This document shows positions 51,340 through 63,223 of a DNA stretch of 64,000 nt, in pieces. Made by a program: the position numbers and the translations under genes. The notes under the pieces are model-generated. The model was not told where the DNA came from. It was given only the letters and a program-made list of their open reading frames with translations, and searched no databases. The DNA comes from Scatophagus argus (Eukaryota; Chordata; Actinopteri; Scatophagidae), in the NCBI RefSeq assembly GCF_020382885.2, contig NC_058501.1, positions 16,860,001-16,924,000 of the forward strand, read 5' to 3'. Positions within the stretch are counted from its first letter, which is position 1. Every line of letters begins with the position of its first letter.

Positions 51340-54300
51340 TTATGTGTCTTCTTGAGGACTTGCTTGTTCTTTGAGTTCAGCTGGCCCCAAAGTGTCAGAG
51401 AGAGCAAGAAGAGGTCCTGCAGATTTGTCACTGAAAAGCAGAGAAAACAGTTATCTCTGTTACTAACTAAAATCATGAGAAAGAACTCATTTTTGCCAGT
51501 TTTCATAAATATTACCTCTCTCCATCTTTCTCTGTCTGTTAAGAAACAGAAAAGAATATCAGCTCCAATCTTTCTGGTTTTTTTTTGTTGTTGCTTTCTG
51601 TCAAACATGTTAATTACTGTTGTGAATTTTTACCTTAGGCTTCTGTGATGCACTGCCACTAATCTTCCTGGGTACCCCAAGAGTCTCAAAAGAGTGGCTC
51701 CGCACTCTTATGGCTCTCTAATGACGGAGATTCAAAAGAGGTGAAAATAGTAAAATCAATAATGAAAGGTGAGGGAGACCAGCATTTACCTTAAAGTTTT
51801 CAATGAATCCTCCGCTCCCTTCAGACGCCCCGCGAACTCCCTCAGAAGATGGGAGCGCAGACAGCGATGGATCCCCGATCATGCACTGAGAACGGGTGGA
51901 GAGCTCAGCCTGTAAGCTCTCCAGGAGGGAAGAACGAGTGCGGAGCTTTGAAAGAGAGGAAAGACACACATGCCAGAGAGAAATTAGAGAATAACCGTGG
52001 GTATTCACCAACAATTAACATAAATAAAAACAGCCTCTTCCTCTACCTCCAGTCTGCTGAACTGTTGGGCCTTATAGCAGGAAATCTCTGCATTGATGAG
52101 TTTGGTCAGAAGGAATTCTCTCAGCACGGAACGCTGAAACAGAGGAAGCCAAGACTTGTAAACCATGTGAAGAATTGATTTGGACTGTAGTGATTCAAAT
52201 AAGCAAAGTGCAATGTTATCAGATGATGGGGTAATGACTAAACCATGGTTTGTTAACAAGATAAGGGGTACAGGCAGACAAACAAACAAGGATCACAAGA
52301 CAAACACCAAACTACTACAGCAGGAATGCATATTATATACAAGCAAAAGCAAAACTGTGGTGTTTAGTCTGTAGCACATAGTGTATAGAGTTAGTTTGTG
52401 ATATGGATTTGGGACACAGCTTGTCCTCGTTCACAGCAGACATTTTGATGTGTCATAAAAGAAAAAACACAGGTGTTGCTAATAACATTAACAATGGCTC
52501 TGCTCTGTTGATGTGTTCCAGGAAGCTGTGACAGTGAAACCCAGGGTGATGAAAATTATGATTTGGTTCTTGCTATAACATCCATTTCTTAAAGTATTGA
52601 GAAAAACTAAACTGGTTTGTTAACCTTGGTACTGATTCTTACCTCTGCAAAGATGGGAGGATCTGGGAGCACCGGACCAAAGGGAGGAACGTCATCTCTG
52701 GCTGTGACAGACACCTATGAAGAGTGAAAATAATAGGTCCTAAGTGATAAACTTTCCTGAGTGACATTATCAGCTGATATTAGCTATCACACTCAAGTAG
52801 CATTATTGCTATTAGCCTCGGAAGTAAAGTAATAGCTCTGGCTCTAGAAATTACTCCATGTCTTTTAAAGTTAACTGACTTAATACAAGTCGGTTAACCA
52901 AGATGGAAACCAAGATGCCAGTAGCTGCACTATCATTGACAGGGATGATAGATTTATCTGTTTGTTTGTTTTTTATTCACCTGGTATGCAGTTTCACCTG
53001 CCACCTCCGGCCTCTGAATCCTTCGTACCACCAGGAAAGAGTGCAGGAAGTGAGACTTGATAACATCAGACAGAAAAGGGGTTTGGCCCTCCTGGTAGAC
53101 CAAAGCTACAATGTCATTACCAATGTGTCTTTTTCTTTGTAACTGTGTGCAGAGTGGATGAGAAGGAGAAAAAAGTGTGTCAGTGTCTTGTTTTCCAGCA
53201 GAAAACACAGTCCTGTGAATCATCTGCACACAACAGACCGAGGCCGATAGAGTAGCCGACCTGCTGTGGGTCACCCTCTGTGAAAGGCAATTTAGTTGCG
53301 ACATGGAACATGATTTCTCTCCCCTGAAAGGAAGTGAAGACTGCCTCACTTCCCGTTTGACCATGACACACATCCAGTCCTCCTCTGAACCTGAGAAAAA
53401 GGGAGTGAGGAGACCAAATAATGTGATTATATACATTGCACATGTAATGTGTCACTTCTCCAGCTAAATGACATCAACACAGTGCATATTACCCAGTAAA
53501 GCCTTGCAGCTGAATTGTCTCCCCCAAAATAGAGAGGAAATCTTTAAACTCTTCACTTTCCTCATTGTTACTAAGTATGTCCTCCTCAGTGAACTAGAGA
53601 GAGATGGAAGTTGTCTGAGAGGGAGTGGTTCTCATATGGTACCATATTTCAGTCACTTTTATGAATGCAGGACATTTACTGCACAATTACAGTACAATTT
53701 CTTACCTGGCCGTCCTTTTGGCACAAAATGCCAAACTTGAAATTAGGGGACACTCTGTGTTCATCAAATGCAGTTATGAGTTCTGGAGCCTGAGGGATAG
53801 ATGAGAGGGAGGTTTGAGATGATTTGTCTGAAATAAGTTGTCATTATTTTTAGTGATTGGTAATTTTAGAGCATCACCTTGAGGTAGCTGACGGCTTCAA
53901 AATTTGAGATAGTCACTCTCTCACAGAGCATCTAGAGAAAATACGAGGGATTTTGTAGACATCTTTGACGTACTTTACTTGAATATTTCTGTTTCACTAG
54001 GTTTCAGAGAGCTCCACAACATTTATTTGACTACTAGCTACTAGTTACATTCCATTTTTTCATGCAAATTTTCCATACAAAACAAAATCACTTTCAAAGG
54101 GATAAAAAACATCCCTCGTGAAGTGTTTTTTGCTGATAATACTGCTGTACTTGTAGTATAGTGTTTTTACAGTGTTTTACTACTATTTTAAGTATCGGAC
54201 ATGAATACTTCGTCCACCAGAATAAGTAGTTTGATACCTTTGCCAATTCAACAGCAGATGGCATGTTGGGGAAAAGAGAGACAGAGAAAACTCCATGCAG

Positions 54301-56234
54301 AGAGCACTCCTTCATCCTGTGAGACAACCAACACAGTCTGCGTATGATGTGCTGCTGCATTGCTGGGAATCAGCAAGATACAGACACATTCAAATGAAAT
54401 TTTGAGGTAAATATGGTACAAATATGTTTTAAGACATATAAATATACTGTGTTTTGAATAATAATTTTTGTGTGAAATATTTTTTCCAAAAAAAGTTCAT
54501 TTTCCTCACTGAACAGTTCCTCATATTACACCTACTCGTCTACTTGTCCTTTACTGAAAAAGTCAGATTATATAAATGTATAAAAAGTATTTAAATTTAC
54601 TGCACTGTCAGTATATGTACACTGCAGGTTCCAAGTTTCCTCATCACACTTGTGTAAGTTGCTTACTGGACCATGAATGGCTTCATATGTCATCAGATTC
54701 TGCTTGTCTGTAACATGCGATAAAGATTTGAAATAAGCAGACAAAGTTCCCATTTCGGTTTATTGTCGAGAAAACGGTCTGCCAGAGTCATTTTTGTAGT
54801 TGATGGGCACAATGCTCTGAGATATCAGAGTATAGAAAAAAATTGCATAATAGTGAATAAAATGGCTAAAGATCTCAACCTTAGTATCACCCGCAGCTTG
54901 TTCTCCTCGTCCTCCAAACACACAGAGAGAACCAGGGGTCCCAGAGATGGATCCACTGCTGTGAATGAGTGATGGTACTAAAGGGTAAAAAGATAAAGTA
55001 TAAAAACCATCAGGGTAATATAATACAGTCTTTGAGACTCACCATAGGGTCCACTTACTCGTGAGCGGAAAAATTCGTGGTAGATTTTGGCTTCTGCGTC
55101 TCTCTCCATGATTTCGTAGCCGTCTGGATCAAGGCCATAGTGGGAATAGGTGGGACTCACATCTACAAGCCTCTCCAGAGGGGGGTCTATCCAGTAGCCC
55201 CCCAGCTTGGATGGAAGGATGAGCGGCAAGTCTCCACCTATCTTTAAAAGCTCAGGCTAAAATAGACACAACGGAGCACCTGATGATTATGAGGGCCTGT
55301 TGTTTCTGTTGTTTGGGGAAACAAATATCATGGTGTTCGTAGAAAGGTCAGTATCAACACACACATACACACGTCGGATCAGACCCGTATGGATTCTCAG
55401 ACTGCAGACTAACCTTCAGAGGAAGGGGGAATTCACACCGCTGCTCATTGATCCTGCTGCCCTGATGGACAAGTGGAGTATTGATAAGAAACTTGTGCTG
55501 CTCTGCTAACACCACGCTCAAGATCAATCTTTGTGTAACTCACCTGCAGCTTTTCAATGATTTCAAACAGCTCTGTGTCCTGATATGAACAACAAGCGGC
55601 AGACATTGTGCAGAAATGCAAAAAAAAAAAAGAGAGAAAAGGAAAGAGAAACACGAAGAGAAAGAGGAACATGACAAACTCTTAAGATGCGAGTGGAAAT
55701 CTGACTTCTAATGAATGCAGGATATGGAAATACATATGCACAAGTATATTAAATTAGGTGCAAGCTTGACATGGTAATGATATCACCCTCTGGCTGCTGC
55801 TGGCAGAGAGGAGAGGCTTGCTCTCACTGATAGGAGAGTCCAGGATGTCCAGTATGTTGTCCTCTGCAGATTCGGGTCTGCAGCAACAGGTTCATGGACA
55901 CAAGAGGACATCATCACCTCTCATTCACTTGTTACTTCATACAACAAAACTCTAATATTAGCTCAAAACTGCTACAATAAAATGGTAAATGAAAGTTCAC
56001 CTCGTCCCATCCCCACATGTGTATCTGTCCACGCTGTAAAAAAGGAAGTGAAAAGAAAACGAATCTGATTACGACAGAATTACGCATACCTAAATGTAAT
56101 GTCATTTGTTCAATACGTGCAGCCACTCAGTTGACTTGCAGTGGAAAATGTCAGCACTAATATGAGACAAACCGTGTCTTTACTCACCCTCCATATGCCC
56201 CAAAAGTAAAACTTCTCTTTCGGGAGAAGGACAT
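51340..56234 (-). CDS. Rap1 GTPase-activating protein, RAP1GAP-like, with GoLoco motif
   Basis: Nineteen exons: 56234-56188, 56033-56001, 55877-55787, 55579-55544, 55461-55414, 55256-55059, 54977-54880, 54316-54238, 53931-53878, 53789-53706, 53593-53493, 53390-53261, 53142-52981, 52714-52643, 52133-52047, 51945-51790, 51717-51634, 51535-51516 and 51430-51340; phases agree and total 556 residues. The start [14 protein letters not shown] matches RAP1GAP. A GoLoco motif follows (58-85: [20 protein letters not shown]), which in mammals binds G-alpha-i/o-GDP. The GAP domain includes [51 protein letters not shown] and [15 protein letters not shown], where Asn342 is the catalytic 'thumb' residue that acts on Rap1-GTP. 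The C-terminus keeps [16 protein letters not shown] and RSHSFETLG, then ends early; human RAP1GAP has about 660 residues. Whether this is rap1gap or a separate fish paralogue is open, because mammalian RAP1GAP is not next to CASP2. Confidence 0.88.
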
Positions 56235-56719
56235 GTCATTCCTCTTTTCTCTCTCCACGGCTTTGGTGTCACTGTGAATGTTTGTACATGCCAGTTTGCG
56301 ACCGAGTCAATCAGGGCTGGCTAGGGTTGAATTAATTCACTCTATCATTCTGTCACTCCTCCTCCTCTCTGCCCCCTGCCTCTCACTCATTTAAGCTTCC
56401 CTTTCCTCCCTCTGTCCTGCTGTCAGCCAGACAGGCAGCATTAACCCGCTCACGCTCACAGGTGCAGCAGCTGCCACAAACCGCAAAATGGGCAAGCTCA
56501 GGCTGCCTCATGCCCATCAATCACAATGCTTGAATAAACGCTTGTGGTGGTTTCTCAGGCTGACTGAACTTAAAGATAGCCTTGTAAATAAATGAAGAAA
56601 TGGTTGAGACATTTTCTCCGGGACCTGTTACCCTTTGAGTCAGTGAGGATCATCAATTATTGACAGCACACACAGTGAGGGTGAGGAAAAAGACAGCAGG
56701 GGAGGGTGAAGTAGGCCTC

Positions 56720-56722
<3 letters not shown>

Positions 56723-56754
<32 letters not shown>
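56723..56754. repeat. (GA)n microsatellite
   Basis: About sixteen AG/GA dinucleotide units upstream of the Rap GAP gene, between two head-to-head genes. Confidence 0.95.
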
Positions 56755-56758
<4 letters not shown>

Positions 56759-57240
56759 GTAAGTAAGAAAGATAGAGACTGAAAGAAAAATATATAAACA
56801 CAGAGAGGAACTGTGCACATTTAAGTGGTATCTCATGTGAAACGAATTTAATTTCTGTTAACTGTGTACCTTAACTAAATAATGTTTGTATGGTTGGTGA
56901 CAGAGGTATGCAGGTCTGTGATTATCAAACTGCGACAGGTAAAAGTTGGGACTTAAGTGAAAGATAAAAGCCCTACTTGGCCAAATGTGGAACAAGTACT
57001 GAGATACTTTACTTCAATAAAATGGCACAATGGAAAAATAATCAATTACAACAAAGAACAGGGCTACTTCTGTTAAAACCCAAGTGTTAGCATTATCAGC
57101 ATAATGTACGAAAGTAAAAGCACTTGTTCTCTGAATATTATTTTAATATATATTATATTATTATTACAGATAAACTAATGTGTAAGTAGTGTTGTTTTGT
57201 CATAGTTTGACAAGATGGAGCTATTGTTTTTTATACTTTA

Positions 57241-57365
57241 GTCAAAGTGTTTATTGTTATTGTCATATGCACAGTAAAGAAACCACTTCAGGGCACAATG
57301 AAATTCCTCCTATGCTTTCCGTTATGAATGCTGGTAGACAATTAAAGTAAGAAACAGAATAATTT
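57241..57365 (+). repeat. Teleost dispersed repeat fragment
   Basis: TTTATTGTTATTGTCATATGCACAGTA... followed by GGCACAATGAAATTCCTCC is a repeat tail common in teleost intergenic DNA, probably from a non-LTR element or SINE. The family is not assigned and the borders are approximate. Confidence 0.45.
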
Positions 57366-57476
57366 ACGAATAAAGATATTTTTTATACGGTATGTAAGAG
57401 AGAAGGCAGTGCAATGCAAAATGTGCCATATTGTTACCAAAAAAAATGTGGAATATCACTTCAATATCAGTAAATA

Positions 57477-57508
57477 TCCATCCATCCATTTTCTATACCG
57501 CTTATCCG
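57477..57508 (+). repeat. Teleost interspersed short repeat (CCATCCATTTTCTATACCGC type)
   Basis: The block TCCATCCATTTTCTATACCG, then CTTATCCGTC, is frequent in teleost genomes, singly or in arrays. Here it is a single copy. Confidence 0.55.
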
Positions 57509-57808
57509 TCAGATATATTCAATTAAATATATTCAATGTATAGTATCATGTAATAGTGCAATAGAAAGCAGTGCAGGTTTATAGTCTTGTAGAATGCAGA
57601 ACTGAACTGTGCGTAGTAGTGCAGTTAATTATCATATTTTGTATACTTTTTCTGACAGCTAGGAAAGATCAGCTAACCGTATGTGCCTTTCAGCATTAAT
57701 GGCGCCTTAACAGACAAGCTAGCTACCTTTGCCATGGGTACATGGGATGTGGCATTGAACTGTGTTTACTGAACAAGGATTTTCCACATCAAAATAGTGG
57801 AATAAAAT

Positions 57809-58777
57809 ATAAGCTGTCTGAGTGTCAACAACCAATCAGCTGACTGTCAAGAAAACATGTTTTGGGGTGGCTGTTTAACTGGAACGTATGCTACCTCGGC
57901 TACCTGCATCTGGTATGTTAGATATCTGCTTAAACTAATGTCAGCTGGTTGTTACCTGGCTGCTAGTAACTTTGGTAAAGGTTACAGTTAAGTTAAAAAC
58001 CTTTGATTCCCAATCTGGGAGTAAAAAGCCCTAATGGGTTCCATAGTAAATTTGTGGGATCAAAATGTCGTGATATTGGTGTGAAAATAATACATTTATA
58101 GTTAGATGTATTCTTTGTCACTGATGTTTAGTTTTCTTTTCCAACTTCTACTTTAGGCTGAGCAAACATCTCAGAAACGAAGCTGGCGATTACTACTACT
58201 CTTACCCAAACGAGGGCCCAAAGCCTTTAGCAGCTTCTGCTCAGCTCTGTGAGAAACTGAGCAGCAGCACCTGTGTGACCTGCTCACACAGTCCCCAGAA
58301 AAAGACGGCAAAGAGACAAACGCAGAAGTGAGTGTGTACTTGTTCGAACATCAGCACGCACACAGAACAACGCAAAGCTGCAGCATACACAGCAGATTAT
58401 TACCAGCAGTTCTTGGACTGTTTTCTGTTTTCAGAATATTCAGCCTGGAGGAAGAGCCAGAGGGAGAGGTAGGGTAAATAGTCATGTAGACAACCCAAAA
58501 GAACAGAGAGATAAGCAGAGTGCTTGTAATCCCTTAACCAAAGCTACTGCAGTGATTGTGTTGGTTTTCCTTTCACAAGACTGGCAGAACAAAATCAAAT
58601 GCCTGGAGAACTTTGTATCATTTTATATGACTTTAAGCAAGTTTCAGCTCAATTGGAAATGCTCACTTAAAGAAGAAGTCACACATTTCAGACAAGTGTA
58701 TGCTCCAGTTATATGTGCAGACACCCTCAACAGTCAGTGTACAAAAGAGTGAGGATCAACACTTCATCATGCCCAGG
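57809..58777 (+). repeat. Duplicated casp2 intron 1-exon 2-intron 2 segment, upstream copy
   Basis: 969 bases match 60262-61230 at a constant offset of 2453 with no net insertion or deletion. By eye there are 18 base differences, about 98% identity, mostly transitions. The left junction is after ATAAAAT and the right junction after GCCCAGG. The copy is upstream of casp2 exon 1, in the same orientation. Confidence 0.93.
58157..58327 (+). pseudogene. Orphan copy of casp2 exon 2
   Basis: It corresponds to casp2 exon 2 (60610-60780) with one difference in 171 bases, and that change turns CGA (Arg) into a TGA stop in the CARD reading frame. Both splice sites are intact (CTACTTTAG before, GTGAGT after). 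It lies 1.7 kb before the casp2 exon 1 and cannot contribute to a normal caspase-2 protein. It could still be spliced into transcripts starting further upstream. Confidence 0.85.
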
Positions 58778-58857
58778 TAGTCATGTAGACAACCCAAAAG
58801 AACAGAGATAAGCAGAGTGCTTGTAATCCTTTAACCAAAGCTACTGCAGTCATTGTT
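58778..58857 (+). repeat. Third, partial copy of part of the duplicated segment
   Basis: TAGTCATGTAGACAACCCAA and the sequence that follows repeat 58479-58558 of the upstream copy, starting exactly where the 969-base match ends, with period 299. Differences are a two-base (AG) loss and a few substitutions. Confidence 0.85.
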
Positions 58858-60061
58858 CTGAATTAGATGCATAAAATAGCATAAAATAAAAATACTATGG
58901 CAAAAAAAAAAGTCTGTAACTTACTCAAGCAATGTATTTGAGAAAAAACATCATGTTACATTTCAACACTGTTAATGTCATATCTTGATTAAATGTTTGT
59001 GTGATTGTGAGCTTTGATCATGCCAAATACAATGATTGGAAATTACTTAAGCGGAATCCCATTCAGTTTCTTTCTTTTTCAGCCAATAACAGTCCATCCT
59101 CATTCCCCTTAAATGCTTCTCTATTAGTTAACTGTTTGTGCCTGTCTTCAAAGCGCCTCTTATTAATTGGCTACTTATTTACAGGAATCAGATTCAAATT
59201 CAAAATGCCCTTGAATCTACAATCTTTTACAGTACTTTCACTTTGGGTGGTGCCCGCCTGTAAGAAACCAGGTGATTGGAGGCTTGAAACGCCAGTAAAA
59301 TATTTTTTCGCTCTCATTGGTCAGAATCCAAAACACCGACTTGCATAGTCCCGCCCCTCTTGTTACAGCAATAGCTGCCCCGCGGAAGTTTGTGGAGTGA
59401 GAACGGGATGCAGTTAATTTGCGTGAAATAGTGTGAAACACGTCGACATTTTCTGTCGTTTTTGTGGACGGTTTTGTGTCCTGGTGCAGAAACAGAGGAA
59501 CGGTTCTAAGTAGGTTTGGAAGGAATTATATTTCGCTCACTTAAATGCAAGAAAATGGGGCGATCCCCAGTGAGCTAGCTAGCTAGTTAGCATTGGTAAA
59601 TTAATTAGCCATCAACTTTTAAATCTAGTTAAATGTAACTAAAATACTAAAATAAGTCTCTTGTATCGTGGCGATTTGTTAAAGCTAGCTGATAAAGCTA
59701 TGCATTTAGTTATTGTCTTCGCAGAAACATCAGTTGGCTGTTCCTTTGTACACACCTGCATTGTTCAGATAGCACTGATGGTGGTTTTATTTTTGATGGC
59801 TTAAAAAGTCGTTATATTATTATGAAGTCCATGATTAAGAAACAGGTTGTGAAGATAAGCTAATAGATGTATATCTGTTTAGTGACAGGGCCGGATGAGA
59901 AAGCAGTGTGTACAACGATAGTGTCTCGTGGACACCATGTCTTCAAGTGAGAATGGTGGACGACATGGCCAGTCACTTCGTTTTACTTCGTGATAGTTCG
60001 TTTTTGACATGGCGGTTAATGAGTGTTGTTACCTGTCCTTTACACAGTCTGTTGAATCAAC
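58858..60061. other. casp2 upstream region and 5' leader
   Basis: A GC box (CCGCCCC, 59351-59357) and a GC-richer stretch at 59340-59510 mark the likely casp2 promoter. An acceptor-like TTTACACAG lies 14 bases before the ATG, so an untranslated first exon around 59400-59520 is likely. The plus-strand reading frame 59001-59348 shows no known protein. Confidence 0.5.
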
Positions 60062-63000
60062 ATGTTGGAGTGTGGCATGCTGGAGCGGGATAGTCGGGCT
60101 CTTCGAAGACGCTCTGCTATTCTGTGCAAGCAGCTGGTGGTGGATGAGCTGCTCATTCAGTCCTTACAGGCAGACGGCATCCTGACAGAGAGCATGGCAG
60201 AGAGCATCCTGGTATGTGAACACTGGTAAATGGATATCGTTTAATTTAGGACCACCTGGCAATAAGCTGTCCGAGTGTCAACAACCAATCAGCTGACTGC
60301 CAAGAAAACATGTTTTGGGGTGGCTGTTTAACTGGAACGTATGCTACCTCAGCTACCTGCATCTGGTATGTTAGATATCTGCTTAAACTAATGTCAGTTG
60401 GTTGTTACCTGGCTGCTAGTAACTTTGGTAAAGGTTACAGTTAAGTTAAAAACTTTTGATTCCTAATCTGGGAGTAAAAAGCCCTAATGGGTTCCATAGT
60501 AAATTTGTGGGATCAAAATGTTGTGATATTGGTGTGAAAATAATACATTTATAGTTAGATGTATTCTTTGTCACTGATGTTTAGTTTTCTTTTCCAACTT
60601 CTACTTTAGGCTGAGCAAACATCTCAGAAACGAAGCTGGCGATTACTACTACTCTTACCCAAACGAGGGCCCAAAGCCTTTAGCAGCTTCTGCTCAGCTC
60701 TGCGAGAAACTGAGCAGCAGCACCTGTGTGACCTGCTCACACAGTCCCCAGAAAAAGACGGCAAAGAGACAAACGCAGAAGTGAGTGTGTACTTGTTCAA
60801 ACATCAGTGCGCACACAGAACAACGCAAAGCTGCAGTATACACAGCAGATTATTACCAGCAGTTCTTGGACTGTTTTCTGTTTTCAGAATATTCAGCCTG
60901 GAGGAAGAGCCAGAGGGAGAGGTAGGGTAAATAGTCATGTAGACAACCCAAAAGAACAGAGAGATAAGCAGAGTGCTTGTAATCCCTTAACCAAAGCTAC
61001 TGCACTGATTGTGTTGGTTTTCCTTTCACAAGACTGGCAGAACAAAAGCAAATGCCTGGAGAACTTTGTATCATTTTATATGACTTTAAGCAAATTTCAG
61101 CTCAATTGGAAATGCTCACTTAAAGAAGAAGTCACACATTTCAGACAAGTGTATGCTCCAGTTATATGTGCAGACACCCTCAACAGTCAGTGTACAAAAG
61201 AGTGAGGAGCAATACCTCATCATGCCCAGGTTGAGCCTCAGATAGCTGCTTTTGCTCAGAGCCACCCTTCAGATGGTCAGACCCAGTCAGGAAGGAAGAC
61301 AGAGGACAAGGAAAAGAGGAAGAAATAAGCAGACAGATGCAAGAGAAGTGAGAATCATGAACCACACGACCTGCATCTGATGTTAGACAACCAGATGGCC
61401 TACTAAAAGAGTCGCACAGCAGACAGGAGATTCCCTAATAGTTGCATTATGATGCTGTTTATCATATTCCCAAAGCAAACAACAGCTGCTCCTGCCACCA
61501 TCACAGGAAACAAAATCCTTCATTATGTGTCTTCTTTCATTTATGTTAAGCAGGCATTTTGTCATTAATAATTTGTAAAATGACATTGAATTTCAGAGGT
61601 TTATGGACTCTTCTCTTCCACTTCCCACCCAAGAAGGAACTGCTGCCAAGAGAGCAAGGACACATGGTGAGTGGCTTTGCAATGTAGCTTGCATTCAGGA
61701 TAAAATAGGTTTCTTTTGTTTCAATTTTTCTGTTTCCATGGAGACAAGGAGTGGAATTGGGGGAACTTTTTATCTGTTGTCCAGTTTAAACATTAAGGTA
61801 ATTGAATACATCAAGACAACAATATTATGTAATCCTCAGCAGCTTGAGAGAGTTTATTGTTGCTATTGTCTCTCATATCACTGAGGGAGAGTAGGAGTGT
61901 TGTTGCTCTAGTATTTGGCTACTGTCTGTACCTACAGGCGCCACGCCCCGAGAGTGACTCATTCACAGTGTTGCAGTACAAAGTTTGTTGTCGTGCAGCT
62001 CCTGGCAGGAGCTCACAATAATCTGAAAACTTTGCATTTGCAACTTCACTTGAGGCAAGCAGATCGTAATGTTGTTATTTTGTGTGTCCGTGTGTGTGTG
62101 TGGCAGAGTCCATGGAGTTTAGTCTGGATGCAGATAGTCCCATCAACACTCCTGTGCTTCCATGCACTCCTGAATTTTACCTCTCTCACTGCCAGCAGGT
62201 AAAGTACTTCTCTTGACCAGGAGAGCTCAGCTGGTTTGCAATAACTAACTCGGTTAACTAACTCGGTTATATTTTCATTTCATGTCATCAGAGTCACATC
62301 TCCTGAATATCAGTCAATATAGTGCACTAAATGCAAAGATGCATAAAATTAAACAATGACAGAAATACTTTGTTGTGATGTTGTTTTGGATTCATCATTT
62401 CATTCACTTCCTGCACTCCAGTCTTACAGAATGAATTCATCCCCTCGTGGTTTTGCTTTGGTGATAAGTAATGTGACCTTTGCTGCGCCTGACCTTGACC
62501 CAAGAAAGGGAGGTGAGGTGGATGACGAGGTCCTTCGGAAAGTCTTTACGGAGCTGGACTACCTGGTTACAGTTCACAGAGACCTGACTGCTCAGGTGAC
62601 ACACTCGCACACATGAAGATTCATTATGTATTTACAGGATGTGATTTGAAACACAAACCATCCATCTTTTTTAGATGACAAAGCTAGAAATAGCAAGTTG
62701 TAAAGGGTGGGGTTGCACAAGCCTTCAGAAAGTCATTTTGGTGGGGCTTGATGTTGAAAATGAGGAATGAGTGAGCACGTTCTGTGTAACTGCATGATTG
62801 CCATATCAATTTGTTTAGTATTTAAAAGCAGCTTGCAAACAAAAACTTGGAAATGCTTTAATGCATGCTCATCTGTGTTATCCACAGTTTTCCTGATTCA
62901 TCATTTTTTTGTGCAGGGCATGAGGACGTGCATCGAGAACTTTTGTCGACGGCCGGACCACCAGGCTATGGACAGCTGTGTAGTGTGTCTGCTCTCTCAT

Positions 63001-63223
63001 GGAGTGGAAGGAGCCATATATGGCACAGACGGACAGCTCCTGCAGGTGTGCGTGGTTGATAGTTTTATGTGTTAGTGCATGTAGTGCCAGTCGAGAGCAA
63101 AGATGTGTGTCTTACGTGTGTGTCAATTTCAGCTGGACTGGGTGTTTGAGGCCTTTGACAATGCGCACTGTCCCCTGCTACAGAACAAGCCGAAGATGTT
63201 TTTCATCCAGGCCTGCAGAGGAG
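60062..63223 (+). CDS. casp2: Caspase-2, N-terminal CARD and large catalytic subunit (partial, continues past the window)
   Basis: Seven exons, 60062-60211, 60610-60780, 61597-61666, 62107-62198, 62422-62595, 62917-63045 and 63133-63223, join in frame for 292 residues. Caspase-2 is the initiator protease activated by the PIDDosome through its CARD. The CARD is encoded by exons 1-2 ([20 protein letters not shown], then [20 protein letters not shown]). A linker with a basic KRAR patch follows, then the p20 domain: [47 protein letters not shown] with catalytic His247, and [11 protein letters not shown] with catalytic Cys290. Human CASP2 reads [15 protein letters not shown] and FFIQACRG at these places. 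ATG 60062 is the first in frame; ATG 60077 is an alternative five codons on. The remaining exons for the end of p20 and the p10 subunit lie to the right. Exon 2 and its flanks are duplicated upstream. Confidence 0.96.
60262..61230 (+). repeat. Duplicated segment, copy within casp2 (exon 2 and flanks)
   Basis: Partner of 57809-58777. It contains the functional casp2 exon 2 (60610-60780) with 348 bases of intron 1 and 450 bases of intron 2. Confidence 0.93.

Larger units (their letters stand above)
56235..57808. other. Intergenic upstream of the Rap GAP gene
   Basis: 56235-56450 is the promoter side of the minus-strand Rap GAP gene. Beyond it are the (GA)n run, a repeat tail at about 57241-57365 and a teleost short repeat at 57477-57508. 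No gene was recognised. Confidence 0.45.

Noticed and set aside
60891-61205. Open frame following TTTTCAG in the duplicated segment (132 residues overall, also at 58552-58752)
   Set aside because: Not part of the caspase-2 reading frame, and exon 2 joins exon 3 directly in phase. It is intron sequence that happens to be open in both copies.
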